Assembly: GCA_040289295.1 (NCBI GenBank)
Contig: PSLA01000018.1
Coordinates: 1 to 45,827, forward strand
DNA: 45,827 nucleotides
DNA from: J051 sp040289295
GTDB lineage: Bacteria; Armatimonadota; Fimbriimonadia; Fimbriimonadales; ATM1
Reading direction: 5' to 3'
The notes beneath the pieces are model-generated. The model did no database searches. It had not been told where the DNA came from and saw only the letters and a list, made by a program, of their open reading frames with translations. The first letter of the stretch is position 1. The number at the start of each line of letters is the position of its first letter. Of this stretch, positions 16,043 through 23,133 are shown one piece after another. The position numbers were made by a program, and so were the translations under genes.

Positions 16043-17031
16043 TATGCGCTTGAGCCGCAAAGGCGCTTGTACCAGTCGATAACCTTGCGAATGTAGTTCT
16101 GCGTTTCTCGATAGGGTGGAACGCCGCCGTGGCGCTTCACGGCTCCTGAGCCTGCGTTGTACGCGGCGAGAGCGAGCACGAGGTCGGCGTACTTCTGTCC
16201 GTTCGGGCCCACGGAGGCGTACTTGTCCAGGTGACCCCGCACGAGGCGCACCGTACCGTACAGGTTCTCGTATGTGTCGTAAGCGTTGCGAACGCCGAGA
16301 CCCCGCGCCGTGCCGGGCATGAGTTGACCTAGGCCCATCGCACCTTTGTAGCTGGTCGCGCTGGGGTTGAATCCGCTCTCCACCAAAACCATCGCGGTGA
16401 TGAGCCGTGCGTCAACGCCGTATTGCAGGCTGAAGCCGATGATCCCGTGGGCGACTTGATCCGCCTGCTGCTTGCTCAGGCGAGGGTTGTAGCCGCGGAT
16501 GAAGTCGCTGTAGATTGGGAGCGCCTCGTGCGGCTCGAGGTTCCACTCCCGGCCGGTTCTGGCGGCGGCGCCGCGATTAACCGTGTTCTGCTGCTTGGCG
16601 AGCGCGGCCTGGTGCTTCTTTCGCTGGTCTTCTTCCCACGAGAGGATGACGGCCTCTTCGATCGCCGTGACAAGTTTCGCCCTAAGTGAACTAAAAGAGG
16701 TCTCCCGCGTCGCGGTCACGATGAGTCTGGCAGCGGTGTTCGGAACGCGAAGCCACGCGGACGCCGCCTCCGACTCGATGGAGAGGGTTTCGCTGCCGGG
16801 GACTTCAACGAGCAGAATCGTCCGCCCGTCCACGCCAAGGACGCCCTTGACGACGGCGCGCACCTCGAGCGTCCCACTGCCGACGAGAGTTTGTAGAGCC
16901 TCGGTGCCGGCGGCACTGGTAATCCCCAGCTTCGAGCGGACCTTCAGGTAGTCCGCCAGGGCGTCCGCGTTCGCGTTGCTTGCGGACGCGACGACGACGG
17001 CTGTCCAGACCCAGATGCGACTGCTTTTCAT
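16042..17031 (-). CDS. Lytic transglycosylase (SLT domain)
   Basis: 329 residues. An N-terminal signal peptide (MKSSRIWVWTAVVVASASNANA) predicts export. The first 150 residues are of unknown fold with a coiled stretch. The C-terminal 140 residues are an SLT/goose-lysozyme-like domain with catalytic Glu218 in MVLVESGFNPSATSYKGAMGLGQLMPGTA, then LALAAYNAGSGAV and a terminal YVRKV-like YIRKVIDWYK. It would cleave peptidoglycan strands to 1,6-anhydro ends in the envelope. It begins 24 nt after tRNA-Ser and ends against the P-type ATPase start (TAATG), suggesting one tRNA-slt-ATPase transcript. Confidence 0.9.
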   Translation of the reverse strand: MKSSRIWVWTAVVVASASNANADALADYLKVRSKLGITSAAGTEALQTLVGSGTLEVRAVVKGVLGVDGRTILLVEVPGSETLSIESEAASAWLRVPNTAARLIVTATRETSFSSLRAKLVTAIEEAVILSWEEDQRKKHQAALAKQQNTVNRGAAARTGREWNLEPHEALPIYSDFIRGYNPRLSKQQADQVAHGIIGFSLQYGVDARLITAMVLVESGFNPSATSYKGAMGLGQLMPGTARGLGVRNAYDTYENLYGTVRLVRGHLDKYASVGPNGQKYADLVLALAAYNAGSGAVKRHGGVPPYRETQNYIRKVIDWYKRLCGSSA

Positions 17032-17055
17032 GCTTTCGTTCCGGCAAGCCGGGGA

Positions 17056-17148
17056 TGGCGGAGAGACCGGGATTCGAACCCGGGAAGCGCCTTTTGGGCA
17101 CTTACTCCCTTAGCAGGGGAGCGCTTTCGACCACTCAGCCATCTCTCC
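17056..17148 (-). tRNA. tRNA-Ser (anticodon GCU)
   Basis: On the minus strand the acceptor GGAGAGA pairs with TCTCTCC. The anticodon loop reads CTGCTAA (anticodon GCT, reading AGC/AGU). The long variable arm is GTAAGTGCCCAAAAGGCGC, the T loop contains GGTTCGAATCC, and a genomically encoded CCA ends the 93-nt gene. All class II serine tRNA features are present. Confidence 0.95.
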
Positions 17149-17162
17149 GCTGAGCCGCGGCG

Positions 17163-17168
17163 AGTATA
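17163..17168 (-). promoter_or_regulatory. -10 box TATACT for tRNA-Ser
   Basis: TATACT in the context CGGTATACTCG, 14 nt before the tRNA 5' end. The surrounding bases match the GGTANACTCG consensus seen before several protein genes in the window. No clear -35 is visible. Confidence 0.5.
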
Positions 17169-17281
17169 CCGAGATTGTCGGTTTCCGGGTGTTCCTCCTG
17201 GCGATATCCCTCGAAGAATTGCGGGAGTGCCTGAAAACTCGGAACCTAAGGCGAGCCATCGGTGTTGAACCTTCTGGAAGG

Positions 17282-17287
17282 TACACT
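17282..17287 (+). promoter_or_regulatory. -10-like box TACACT before the ECF sigma gene
   Basis: GGTACACTCG, then 10 nt from the hexamer end to ATG 17298. No Shine-Dalgarno sequence lies between. This predicts a leaderless mRNA and argues against the in-frame TTG at 17262. Confidence 0.5.
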
Positions 17288-17297
17288 CGTCGCTCGG

Positions 17298-17843
17298 ATG
17301 CGCTTCAGACGTTACGACAAGCGCGAGGAGTTCGAGCGAGCAATCAAGAGTGTCTTTCCAGCAGTGTACAGCACAGCGGTGCGTCTTGCCCGCAACGAGG
17401 AAAACGCCAAAGATTTGACGCAAGAAACCTTGATCAAAGCCTATCAAGCCTACGACCGCTTCGACGGTCGGAACCTGAAGGCTTGGCTTTTGCGCATCCT
17501 GACGAACACGTTTATCAACCGCGTTCGGCAGGCAAGTCGCAGCCCGGACTCGATGAGCATTGAGGACAACATCGAGGCGCAGCAAATCCCCTCGCCTGAG
17601 CCTCTCCCGCTTGACCGGGTTTTGGCTCAGACCCTCGACCACGAAGTCGAGAAGGCGCTCGCCTCGCTGCCGGAGGAGTACCGCGTAGCCGTCGTGCTGT
17701 CCGACATTGAAGGGCTCTCCTATCAGCAGATTGCGGAAGCGCTCGATATCCCTGTTGGGACCGTTCGCTCCCGCCTCGCCAGGGGAAGGGCGCTGCTGAA
17801 AACCACATTGCTCGAGTACGCCAAGGAGCGCGGAATCGTATGA
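17298..17843 (+). CDS. ECF-type RNA polymerase sigma factor
   Basis: 181 residues. Region 2 is visible as VYSTAVRLARNEENAKDLTQETLIKAYQAYDRFDGRNLKAWLLRILTNTFINRVR. Region 4 is visible as ALASLPEEYRVAVVLSDIEGLSYQQIAEALDIPVGTVRSRLARGRALLK. It would direct RNA polymerase to a stress or envelope regulon and be held inactive by the anti-sigma protein encoded immediately downstream, whose start overlaps this stop (ATGA). The sequence resembles the SigE/RpoE-like groups, but I cannot place the subgroup. Confidence 0.93.
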   Translation: MRFRRYDKREEFERAIKSVFPAVYSTAVRLARNEENAKDLTQETLIKAYQAYDRFDGRNLKAWLLRILTNTFINRVRQASRSPDSMSIEDNIEAQQIPSPEPLPLDRVLAQTLDHEVEKALASLPEEYRVAVVLSDIEGLSYQQIAEALDIPVGTVRSRLARGRALLKTTLLEYAKERGIV

Positions 17844-18610
17844 AGAACGGCCCATTCGACGGAGATCATGCTGACTTTGAGATCCTCCAAGTCCACGCCT
17901 ACGTGGACGGCGAACTGGATTGCGCCGAAGTCAACGTTTGGAAGTCGCGGCTTGACTCCAGCAGCGGGCTGCAGGCGCACTGCGCAGAGCTGTTGGCAAT
18001 GAAGAGCCGCCTGCGGACCCTGGGCGATGGGGCACGCCGTTTTGAGGCGGTGGATGGGGTGTTCGCCGAGTGCATGCGAGGCGTGCGCCACGACGACACT
18101 GCGCGCCGGACGGATCAGATTGTTGGAAAGTTCCGCTACGCGTTGACTGCGGGTGTTGCCTTTCTTGTGGTCGGCGCGGCGGTTTTCAACTGGAGCAACC
18201 CGGCAGACACCCGTGGCGCCTCGTTGGCCGAGACGCTTCGCGCTTCCGCAACGGGCGGCGCCGACGTGCCATCGCTCGAGGCTGCGTGGCGATGGCTACG
18301 CCGGGCTTTCCGAGCCGATGTCGCTCCGCCGCCGCTGAAACTCACCGACCTCCGACCCGTAAGGGTGGAGGTTCTTCGTTCAGAGATTCAGTGCGGCCGC
18401 CTCTTGCTGGAGGACCGAAGCGGCGAGCGGTACGTCTTCGTTTTCGCCGAAGGGCTGATGCCGTACGACGGTGAGCCGATTCGGGGCATGCCTGGATTCC
18501 GATGCGTGAGATACGGCGCCCTGAACGTGATTTGCTGGACTGATGGGCAGTACACATACGGTTTGCTCGGGCCGCGCGAGCCGGCTGACCTTGCCGCAAT
18601 GGTCGAATAA
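17840..18610 (+). CDS. Membrane-anchored anti-sigma factor
   Basis: 256 residues, translationally coupled to the sigma gene. The N-terminal about 60 residues (ILQVHAYVDGELDCAEVNVW, then LQAHCAELLAMKSRL) follow the ZAS/zf-HC2 pattern 'H.yvDgEL', but the usual CxxC pair is reduced to His47-Cys48, so zinc binding is doubtful. One TM helix (YALTAGVAFLVVGAAVF, about 100-116) separates it from an extracytoplasmic beta-rich domain (LRPVRVEVLRSEIQCGRLLLE, YVFVFAEGLMP). That C-terminal part is probably the sensor. It sequesters the cognate sigma at the membrane. Confidence 0.85.
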   Translation: MKNGPFDGDHADFEILQVHAYVDGELDCAEVNVWKSRLDSSSGLQAHCAELLAMKSRLRTLGDGARRFEAVDGVFAECMRGVRHDDTARRTDQIVGKFRYALTAGVAFLVVGAAVFNWSNPADTRGASLAETLRASATGGADVPSLEAAWRWLRRAFRADVAPPPLKLTDLRPVRVEVLRSEIQCGRLLLEDRSGERYVFVFAEGLMPYDGEPIRGMPGFRCVRYGALNVICWTDGQYTYGLLGPREPADLAAMVE

Positions 18611-18637
18611 TCTCTCCTCTACACCAGCCCAGCCCAA

Positions 18638-18677
18638 GGAGGCGCCGCGTCCAAGACGGTGCGGCGTCTCCGTTTTT
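18638..18677 (+). terminator. Rho-independent terminator of the sigma/anti-sigma operon
   Basis: An 11-bp stem, GGAGGCGCCGC (18638-18648) with GCGGCGTCTCC (18661-18671), one G-T pair and a 12-nt loop, is followed by GTTTTTC. It lies 28 nt after the anti-sigma stop and just before the next promoter box. Confidence 0.85.
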
Positions 18678-18692
18678 CTTGGTGGCGGTCGG

Positions 18693-18698
18693 TAAACT
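18693..18698 (+). promoter_or_regulatory. -10-like box TAAACT before the M32 carboxypeptidase
   Basis: GGTAAACTCG with 7 nt between the hexamer and the GTG start at 18706, and no Shine-Dalgarno sequence. This predicts a leaderless GTG-initiated mRNA. Confidence 0.5.
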
Positions 18699-18705
18699 CG
18701 GGCGA

Positions 18706-20217
18706 GTGGGCGCCATACAAGAACTTAGAAACCTCCAGCGCGAAGTCGTTCACCTGCATGATGCAGTGGCACTGCTCAGCTGGGACCAACAGACGTACAT
18801 GCCGTCTGGCGCGGCCGAGAATCGCGCGGAGCAGTTGGCGACTCTCAGCGCCATAGCGCACCAGAAGTTCACTTCGGGCGAGTTCCGTGCGACGCTGGAG
18901 CGCGCGGAAAAGGAAGCGGCGGTGTTGGCTTACGACAGTGACGACGCCGCGTTGGTGCGCGTTACGCGGCGCGACTTCGACAAGGCGACGAAGCTGCCCG
19001 ATGAGTTCGTTGCCGAGGAGTCGCGCGTAACGACTCTGGCGCACGAGGTTTGGGTGCGCGCCAGAAAGGCGAACGACTTCGCCGCGTTCCTCCCCTCGCT
19101 GCAGAAGATCGTTGACTTGTGTCTGAAGAAGGCGGACCTCCTCGGCTACGAGGAGCACCCCTACGATGCGCTGCTTGACAACTACGAACCTGGTATGCGC
19201 GCCGCGGAGGTGAAGCGAATCTTCGGCGAACTGCGGGAGCCGCTCGTTTCGCTGCTTCGAGAGATCCAGAGCAGCGGTCGCGACAAAGAAAGCGTCATGA
19301 AGCGCAGCTTTCCAATGGAGAAGCAGAAACAAGTTACGAACGATGTGGTGCAGCGCATCGGCTTCTCGTTCGAGACCGGGCGTCAGGATGTTGCGCCGCA
19401 CCCGTTTTGTACAAGCTTCGGCTACAGCGACGTGCGATTGACGACGCGCTTCGACGAGCACTACCTCCCTGGCAGCCTGTATGCCTCGATGCACGAGGCG
19501 GGGCATGGCATGTATGAGCAGGGGTCGCCGCCCGAGTTCGAAGGCACGCTGCTCCGCGGAGGGGCGTCGCTCGGCATTCACGAAAGTCAATCGCGGCTCT
19601 GGGAGAACCAAGTGGGTCGCAGCCGCGCGTTCACCGAGTACTACCTGCCGCATCTGAGGGAGCTTTTCCCCGAATCGCTCGGCGACGTGGACGAAGAGCG
19701 CTTCTACCGAGATGCCAACCGGGTTGAGGCGTCTCTGATTCGAGTTGAGGCGGATGAGGTCACCTACGGGTTGCACATCATGCTTCGCTTTGAAATCGAG
19801 ACCGCAATGCTTGAGCGAAAGGTGAACCTTAGCGAACTGCCGGACATTTGGAAGGAGAAGATGCAGGATTACCTCGGAATCACGCCGCCCAACGACAGTG
19901 ACGGCGTGTTGCAGGACGTTCACTGGTCAAGCGGCATCATCGGCTACTTCCCAACCTATCTGCTCGGCACACTCGCCGCCGCGCAGATTTGGAGCACGCT
20001 GTGCAGTGACATCGGCGACGTCGACGACTTGATTCGCAAGGGCGAGTTCCAGCCGATTCTGGGTTGGCTGCGCGAACGAATCCACCGGCACGGTCGGAAG
20101 TATTTGCCCAACGAATTGCTGAAACGCGCGACAGGAAGCGAGCTTGACCCGAACCCGATGCTGACCTACCTGCGCAGCAAGTTCAGCGAAATCTATGGGC
20201 TCGGAGCGACGGTGTGA
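18706..20217 (+). CDS. M32-family carboxypeptidase Taq-type metallopeptidase
   Basis: 503 residues from GTG 18706, the usual size for the family. The zinc site HEAGH (263-267) is followed by the third ligand region GIHESQSRLWEN (Glu293). Family signatures HPFC.SFG..DVR.TTR and WSSGIIGYFPTYLLGTLAAAQ are also present. It removes C-terminal amino acids from peptides in the cytosol. The GTG is 7 nt after a TAAACT box. An upstream in-frame start at 18679 would place translation inside the promoter region. The stop overlaps the next start as GTGA. Confidence 0.95.
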   Translation: MGAIQELRNLQREVVHLHDAVALLSWDQQTYMPSGAAENRAEQLATLSAIAHQKFTSGEFRATLERAEKEAAVLAYDSDDAALVRVTRRDFDKATKLPDEFVAEESRVTTLAHEVWVRARKANDFAAFLPSLQKIVDLCLKKADLLGYEEHPYDALLDNYEPGMRAAEVKRIFGELREPLVSLLREIQSSGRDKESVMKRSFPMEKQKQVTNDVVQRIGFSFETGRQDVAPHPFCTSFGYSDVRLTTRFDEHYLPGSLYASMHEAGHGMYEQGSPPEFEGTLLRGGASLGIHESQSRLWENQVGRSRAFTEYYLPHLRELFPESLGDVDEERFYRDANRVEASLIRVEADEVTYGLHIMLRFEIETAMLERKVNLSELPDIWKEKMQDYLGITPPNDSDGVLQDVHWSSGIIGYFPTYLLGTLAAAQIWSTLCSDIGDVDDLIRKGEFQPILGWLRERIHRHGRKYLPNELLKRATGSELDPNPMLTYLRSKFSEIYGLGATV

Positions 20218-20915
20218 GCGATACCGAAAAGATCTTCGAAGAGTTCGAACGCGCAGCCGACCAAATGCAGGAAGCCGCCGCCCTGCTCAAGGTTCGGCTA
20301 CCCGCGCTGAAGAAGGCAATGAGGGCGGCTGACGCCGCAACCGCAGAGACCGACGCGCTGCGGCGCTCACATGCCGAAGCGCTGGAAAGAATCGACCAGT
20401 TCGCCTCCGCCCTCAGCGAAATCGAAGGGGCGATTAAGAAGAGCATGGCCTCGGCGCAGAAGGCGCTCCACGATCACGGAATCCCGGTGGATGAACGAGC
20501 GAGGCTGCTTGATTTCGCGCGGGCCGTGTTTGAGCCGCTGGCGACGTCAGGCTTCGAAGTCATCATCCCCGCCTTGGGTGAAGCGATTGACCACGAGAGG
20601 CACACCGTCAAAGGTAGCGTCAAGAGCGAACTGAGCGGTTCGCAAGTCGCTGACATCATCTCGTGGGGCCACCACTTCCCGAGCGGCGACCAGCGAACGG
20701 CAGAGGTGCTGGTGGGCGACGGCTCTCTTGTAGAACGGGAAGCGGAGGAAGTGGAACCGCCCGCCGCGCCAAGCGCGAAGGCAGGCATTTCGATGGTAAT
20801 TCCCGACGAGGTGCAGAAGAAGACGCCGAAGACGCGCAACGCCCCCAGCGGCAGCGGAGGTCTCTTCGAGCGCCTGGAGGAAGCCGCGCGCAAGAACCGA
20901 GGCGACAACGCGTAG
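20214..20915 (+). CDS. Coiled-coil protein with a possible GrpE-like C-terminal domain
   Basis: 233 residues from a GTG that overlaps the upstream stop. Residues 1-100 are strongly helical with heptads (EEFERAADQMQEAAALLKV, EALERIDQFASALSEIEGAIK). The middle has LLDFARAVFEPLATSGFEVIIPALGEAIDHERHTVKGSV, with a later EVLVGDGSLVERE. These resemble GrpE in order: long helix, 'Gf..i.P.Ge.fDp..H.av', then a short beta domain ending in V.V. The tail is Lys/Pro-rich and disordered. I suggest a distant GrpE-like nucleotide exchange fold; a plain coiled-coil hypothetical is the alternative. Confidence 0.55.
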   Translation: MSDTEKIFEEFERAADQMQEAAALLKVRLPALKKAMRAADAATAETDALRRSHAEALERIDQFASALSEIEGAIKKSMASAQKALHDHGIPVDERARLLDFARAVFEPLATSGFEVIIPALGEAIDHERHTVKGSVKSELSGSQVADIISWGHHFPSGDQRTAEVLVGDGSLVEREAEEVEPPAAPSAKAGISMVIPDEVQKKTPKTRNAPSGSGGLFERLEEAARKNRGDNA

Positions 20916-20916
20916 C

Positions 20917-21522
20917 ATGGCACGACGCGTACCGTGGGCTGCAGACGCACACGCAGCGCTTCGCACCGACCGCTTGCTAGGCAAGCATGTTAGGCGTATC
21001 GGTGAGGTCGGAATCGTCTTGCCGCGCGACCCGTTTGTTGCGCTGGTGCGGAGCGTCGTCGGTCAGCAGCTGTCGGGTCGCGCTGCGAGCGCAATCTACG
21101 AGCGACTGGTTGTGACGCTGGGCTCCGAGGGCGTTGCGCCGCTTTCGCTGTTGCGCACTCAGGAGGTAGCGCTGCGCTCTGCGGGTTTGTCGGCGGCGAA
21201 GGTGCGGACGCTACGTGCCCTTGCCCACGCCACTCAGAACGGGCTTGACTTTCGACGCCTACGCCGATACAGTGAGGGGCGCATTGTCGAAACGCTGACG
21301 CAGATACCGGGCATCGGTAGGTGGACAGCCGAAATGTTCCTTATCTTTGCCCTCGGTCGGCCTGACGTGATGTCGGCAGCGGACCTCGGCCTGCGCAAGG
21401 GGCTGGCGGCGGTGTACCGTTTAGAGGAGCTGCCTAAGCTGAAAGACTGTGAACCGCTGTTCGAGCCTTGGCGTCCCTACCGTAGTGCGGCGTGCTGGTA
21501 CCTGTGGAGGGTGATGCGTTAG
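20917..21522 (+). CDS. HhH-GPD DNA glycosylase (AlkA-like 3-methyladenine DNA glycosylase II)
   Basis: 201 residues. The helix-hairpin-helix TQIPGIGRWTAEMFLIFALGRPD (128-150) is followed by VMSAADLGLRKG, where Asp156 occupies the catalytic position. N-terminal PFVALVRSVVGQQLSGRAASAIYERL is the standard family start. The enzyme excises alkylated bases and starts base excision repair. It lacks the N-terminal domain of E. coli AlkA, as many short bacterial forms do. It starts 1 nt after the preceding stop, so it is in the same operon as the M32 peptidase and the GrpE-like protein. Confidence 0.88.
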   Translation: MARRVPWAADAHAALRTDRLLGKHVRRIGEVGIVLPRDPFVALVRSVVGQQLSGRAASAIYERLVVTLGSEGVAPLSLLRTQEVALRSAGLSAAKVRTLRALAHATQNGLDFRRLRRYSEGRIVETLTQIPGIGRWTAEMFLIFALGRPDVMSAADLGLRKGLAAVYRLEELPKLKDCEPLFEPWRPYRSAACWYLWRVMR

Positions 21523-21536
21523 CCTCCGTGCCGGAT

Positions 21537-22121
21537 TCAATCCGTGTATGCGAGGCTTTTCTCAAGGCGGCGATACCAGCCACCATCTTCGGGCTCAAAG
21601 ATGGAGCAATGGTCCATCTCGCCGCCGTACACGTGCAAGGTTACGGACGTGTCCTGATTGCTTGCGTTGCCCAGGATGTGATACTCGAACGGCGGGATGA
21701 GGCACCCTGAGTCTCCGATGCCGGCTCGAATCTCCTCAACCTTCTCGAAGCGGTACCGTTCTCCGTCTTGTTCTCGCAGGTCGAACCGCTTGATGTTCAT
21801 TGAACCGATAGCAACGCCCTCGACGCACCAGATGCCGGCATGGTCGTGCAACGGCGTGCGCTGCCCGGGTCCCCACGTCATAAGAACAGCGGTGAACCGA
21901 CCCCGCGGGCAACGATACAAGAGGCGCCGGGCGTAATGGTCTGGGATTGGGCGAATCAGCCGATCGGGAAACTGCACCTCACCCGCGAGGAACAGTTCGA
22001 TCAATGTGATGCGAACTGCTTCCGTTAGGTCGTGGGTGTCCTCCTTCTCGGCAGCGTCGCAAAGGCGCTCGATGAGGGCGCGGCAGCCGGGGAACTCCTC
22101 AGTGGTCAGACCGTCAGGCAT
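21537..22121 (-). CDS. Cysteine dioxygenase family protein (cupin)
   Basis: 194 residues. Cupin motif 1 is TPLHDHAGIWCVEGVAIG with metal ligands His92 and His94. The third ligand His148 is in PPFEYHILGN, followed by HVYGG. The enzyme class adds O2 to the thiol of cysteine (or a related thiol such as 3-mercaptopropionate) using Fe(II). Cys99 sits five residues after His94, the position of the crosslink cysteine of the mammalian enzyme. Substrate is uncertain. The gene has its own promoter (22215-22244) and a structured leader of about 87 nt, with GAGG 11 nt before the ATG. Confidence 0.85.
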   Translation of the reverse strand: MPDGLTTEEFPGCRALIERLCDAAEKEDTHDLTEAVRITLIELFLAGEVQFPDRLIRPIPDHYARRLLYRCPRGRFTAVLMTWGPGQRTPLHDHAGIWCVEGVAIGSMNIKRFDLREQDGERYRFEKVEEIRAGIGDSGCLIPPFEYHILGNASNQDTSVTLHVYGGEMDHCSIFEPEDGGWYRRLEKSLAYTD

Positions 22122-22150
22122 GCCAAAGGGTACCTCGAAAAAGGGAAAAA

Positions 22151-22207
22151 GGGGCCGGGAGCGTCCTTGCTCCGTCCTCCGTTACCACCTGTTCCTTGGT
22201 GACGGCC
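22151..22207 (-). promoter_or_regulatory. Structured leader of the cysteine dioxygenase gene (three-way junction, candidate attenuator)
   Basis: The minus-strand leader can fold into an outer helix GGCCG (22207-22203) with CGGCC (22157-22153). Hairpin 1 is CACC/GGTG with an 8-nt loop, and hairpin 2 is GGAGC/GCTCC (22173-22158) with a 6-nt loop. A 12-nt purine-rich linker (GTAACGGAGGAC) separates the hairpins. The motif runs into CCC and a TTTTTCCCTTTTT tract before the Shine-Dalgarno. This looks like a regulatory RNA with terminator-like features. I do not recognise it as a known riboswitch class. Confidence 0.4.
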
Positions 22208-22214
22208 GCCCGAT

Positions 22215-22244
22215 AGTATAGACGAGCGAGAACCGGAAATGCAA
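22215..22244 (-). promoter_or_regulatory. Sigma-70-type promoter for the cysteine dioxygenase gene
   Basis: On the minus strand: TTGCAT (22244-22239), 18-nt spacer, TATACT (22220-22215). Transcription would start near 22208, about 87 nt before the ATG at 22121. Confidence 0.55.
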
Positions 22245-22279
22245 CGCCCCGGGGCTTTTTCTCGCCCCACCCCGGCGAG

Positions 22280-22657
22280 TCAGAACGCGGCCGGTGAGAG
22301 GTCGGGCACTCCGGCGAAGGGTCGCTTTGTGTGCGTGGGGCTGAGCAGGTAGATGGCGCCGCAGGAGTGATGCCACGCGCTCGCGCGGCGGTTCAGAAAT
22401 ACCTGGTAGACGATTGAGCCGTCCGAACACTTCGCCCATCCGTTCGCTCCCGCGCCCGAGGCAACAAGAACGTACGCCGAAGACGGGATGCGGACATCGT
22501 CAATCAGGGGGAACATCCTCTCTGCTTCGCCCATAGCTGTGTCTTCATCCATCAAGGCGTGCCCTCGAAGTTGGACCGTGAGGAAGCCTCGGTTCTGCAA
22601 CACGATAAACTCCCGATTTGGGTCGTGATTTGGCTCCACGGCGACGATGCGTAGCAT
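22280..22657 (-). CDS. Small protein resembling a lamin-tail-like (LTD) domain
   Basis: 125 residues beginning MLRIVAVEPNHDPNREFIVL, then QNRGFLTVQLRGHALMD. This is the typical opening of lamin-tail-like beta sandwiches ('i..v.pnp..n.EfV.L.N.g...v.L.gw.l.d'). The C-terminal half (IPSSAYVLVASGAGANGW, YQVFLNRRASAW) continues as beta strands. No signal peptide is visible with this start. It is transcribed divergently from the P-II gene, and the minus-strand sequence TATTAG lies 4 nt before the ATG. Function unknown. Confidence 0.6.
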   Translation of the reverse strand: MLRIVAVEPNHDPNREFIVLQNRGFLTVQLRGHALMDEDTAMGEAERMFPLIDDVRIPSSAYVLVASGAGANGWAKCSDGSIVYQVFLNRRASAWHHSCGAIYLLSPTHTKRPFAGVPDLSPAAF

Positions 22658-22711
22658 GTTCCTAATAGGAAGGGACGAGGATGGAGTCGAAACCGATTCC
22701 TTCGCCACGCC

Positions 22712-22717
22712 CATAAT
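22712..22717 (+). promoter_or_regulatory. -10-like box CATAAT before the P-II gene
   Basis: CATAAT, then 10 nt to ATG 22728 with no Shine-Dalgarno sequence. This predicts a leaderless transcript. Confidence 0.45.
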
Positions 22718-22727
22718 GTGCGCGCCA

Positions 22728-23066
22728 ATGATCCGCGTCGTCGCATACATTCGGCCACACAAGCTCGAGGAGGTGAAGACCGCCATCGTGGCAGAGGGCG
22801 TAACTGGCATGACTGTCTCGGAGGCTCGGGGCACCGGGACCGGCTCCGAGGCGAGCGATTGGTTTCGAGGTCGGGAGCATGTGGTTACCCTGCCCCCGCG
22901 CATCAAGATAGAGGTGGTCGTACCGGCGGAGATGAAGGAGCGGATCGTGGAGGCGATCGTGCAGAGTGCCAGGACCGGCCGTGAAGGCGACGGCAAGGTG
23001 TTCGTGTTGCCCGAGTTGGATGCCGTGCGGATTCGTACCGGCGAACGCGGCGAAGCAGCGCTGTGA
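22728..23066 (+). CDS. P-II-like nitrogen regulatory protein with altered T-loop
   Basis: 112 residues. The ferredoxin-like start MIRVVAYIRPHKLEEVKTAI, GMTVSEARGTG, RIKIEVVVPAEMKERIVEAI and GREGDGKVFVLPELDAVRIRTGERG match GlnB/GlnK in order, including the ATP-site GDGK. In the T-loop the segment corresponding to TEIYRG reads SDWFRG, so the uridylylated Tyr51 is replaced by Phe. Regulation by uridylylation is therefore unlikely, although 2-oxoglutarate and nucleotide sensing may remain. No amt or glnA gene is adjacent. The ATG was chosen over upstream in-frame starts because of the CATAAT box 10 nt before it. Confidence 0.88.
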   Translation: MIRVVAYIRPHKLEEVKTAIVAEGVTGMTVSEARGTGTGSEASDWFRGREHVVTLPPRIKIEVVVPAEMKERIVEAIVQSARTGREGDGKVFVLPELDAVRIRTGERGEAAL

Positions 23067-23133
23067 GGTGAACCCCGAGTGCCCCTCGAGGCGTCTCGAT
23101 TAGGGGATAATATGCCCCGAAGAGAGAATCATC

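Noticed and set aside
18619..19923. 434-codon minus-strand open frame opposite the M32 carboxypeptidase
   Set aside because: Shadow frame. The plus strand has the HEAGH zinc site and full family signatures.
22246..22260. GCCCCGGGGC followed by TTTTT as a plus-strand terminator
   Set aside because: A loopless 10-bp palindrome can only form a 3-bp hairpin, and there is no plus-strand gene upstream to end.
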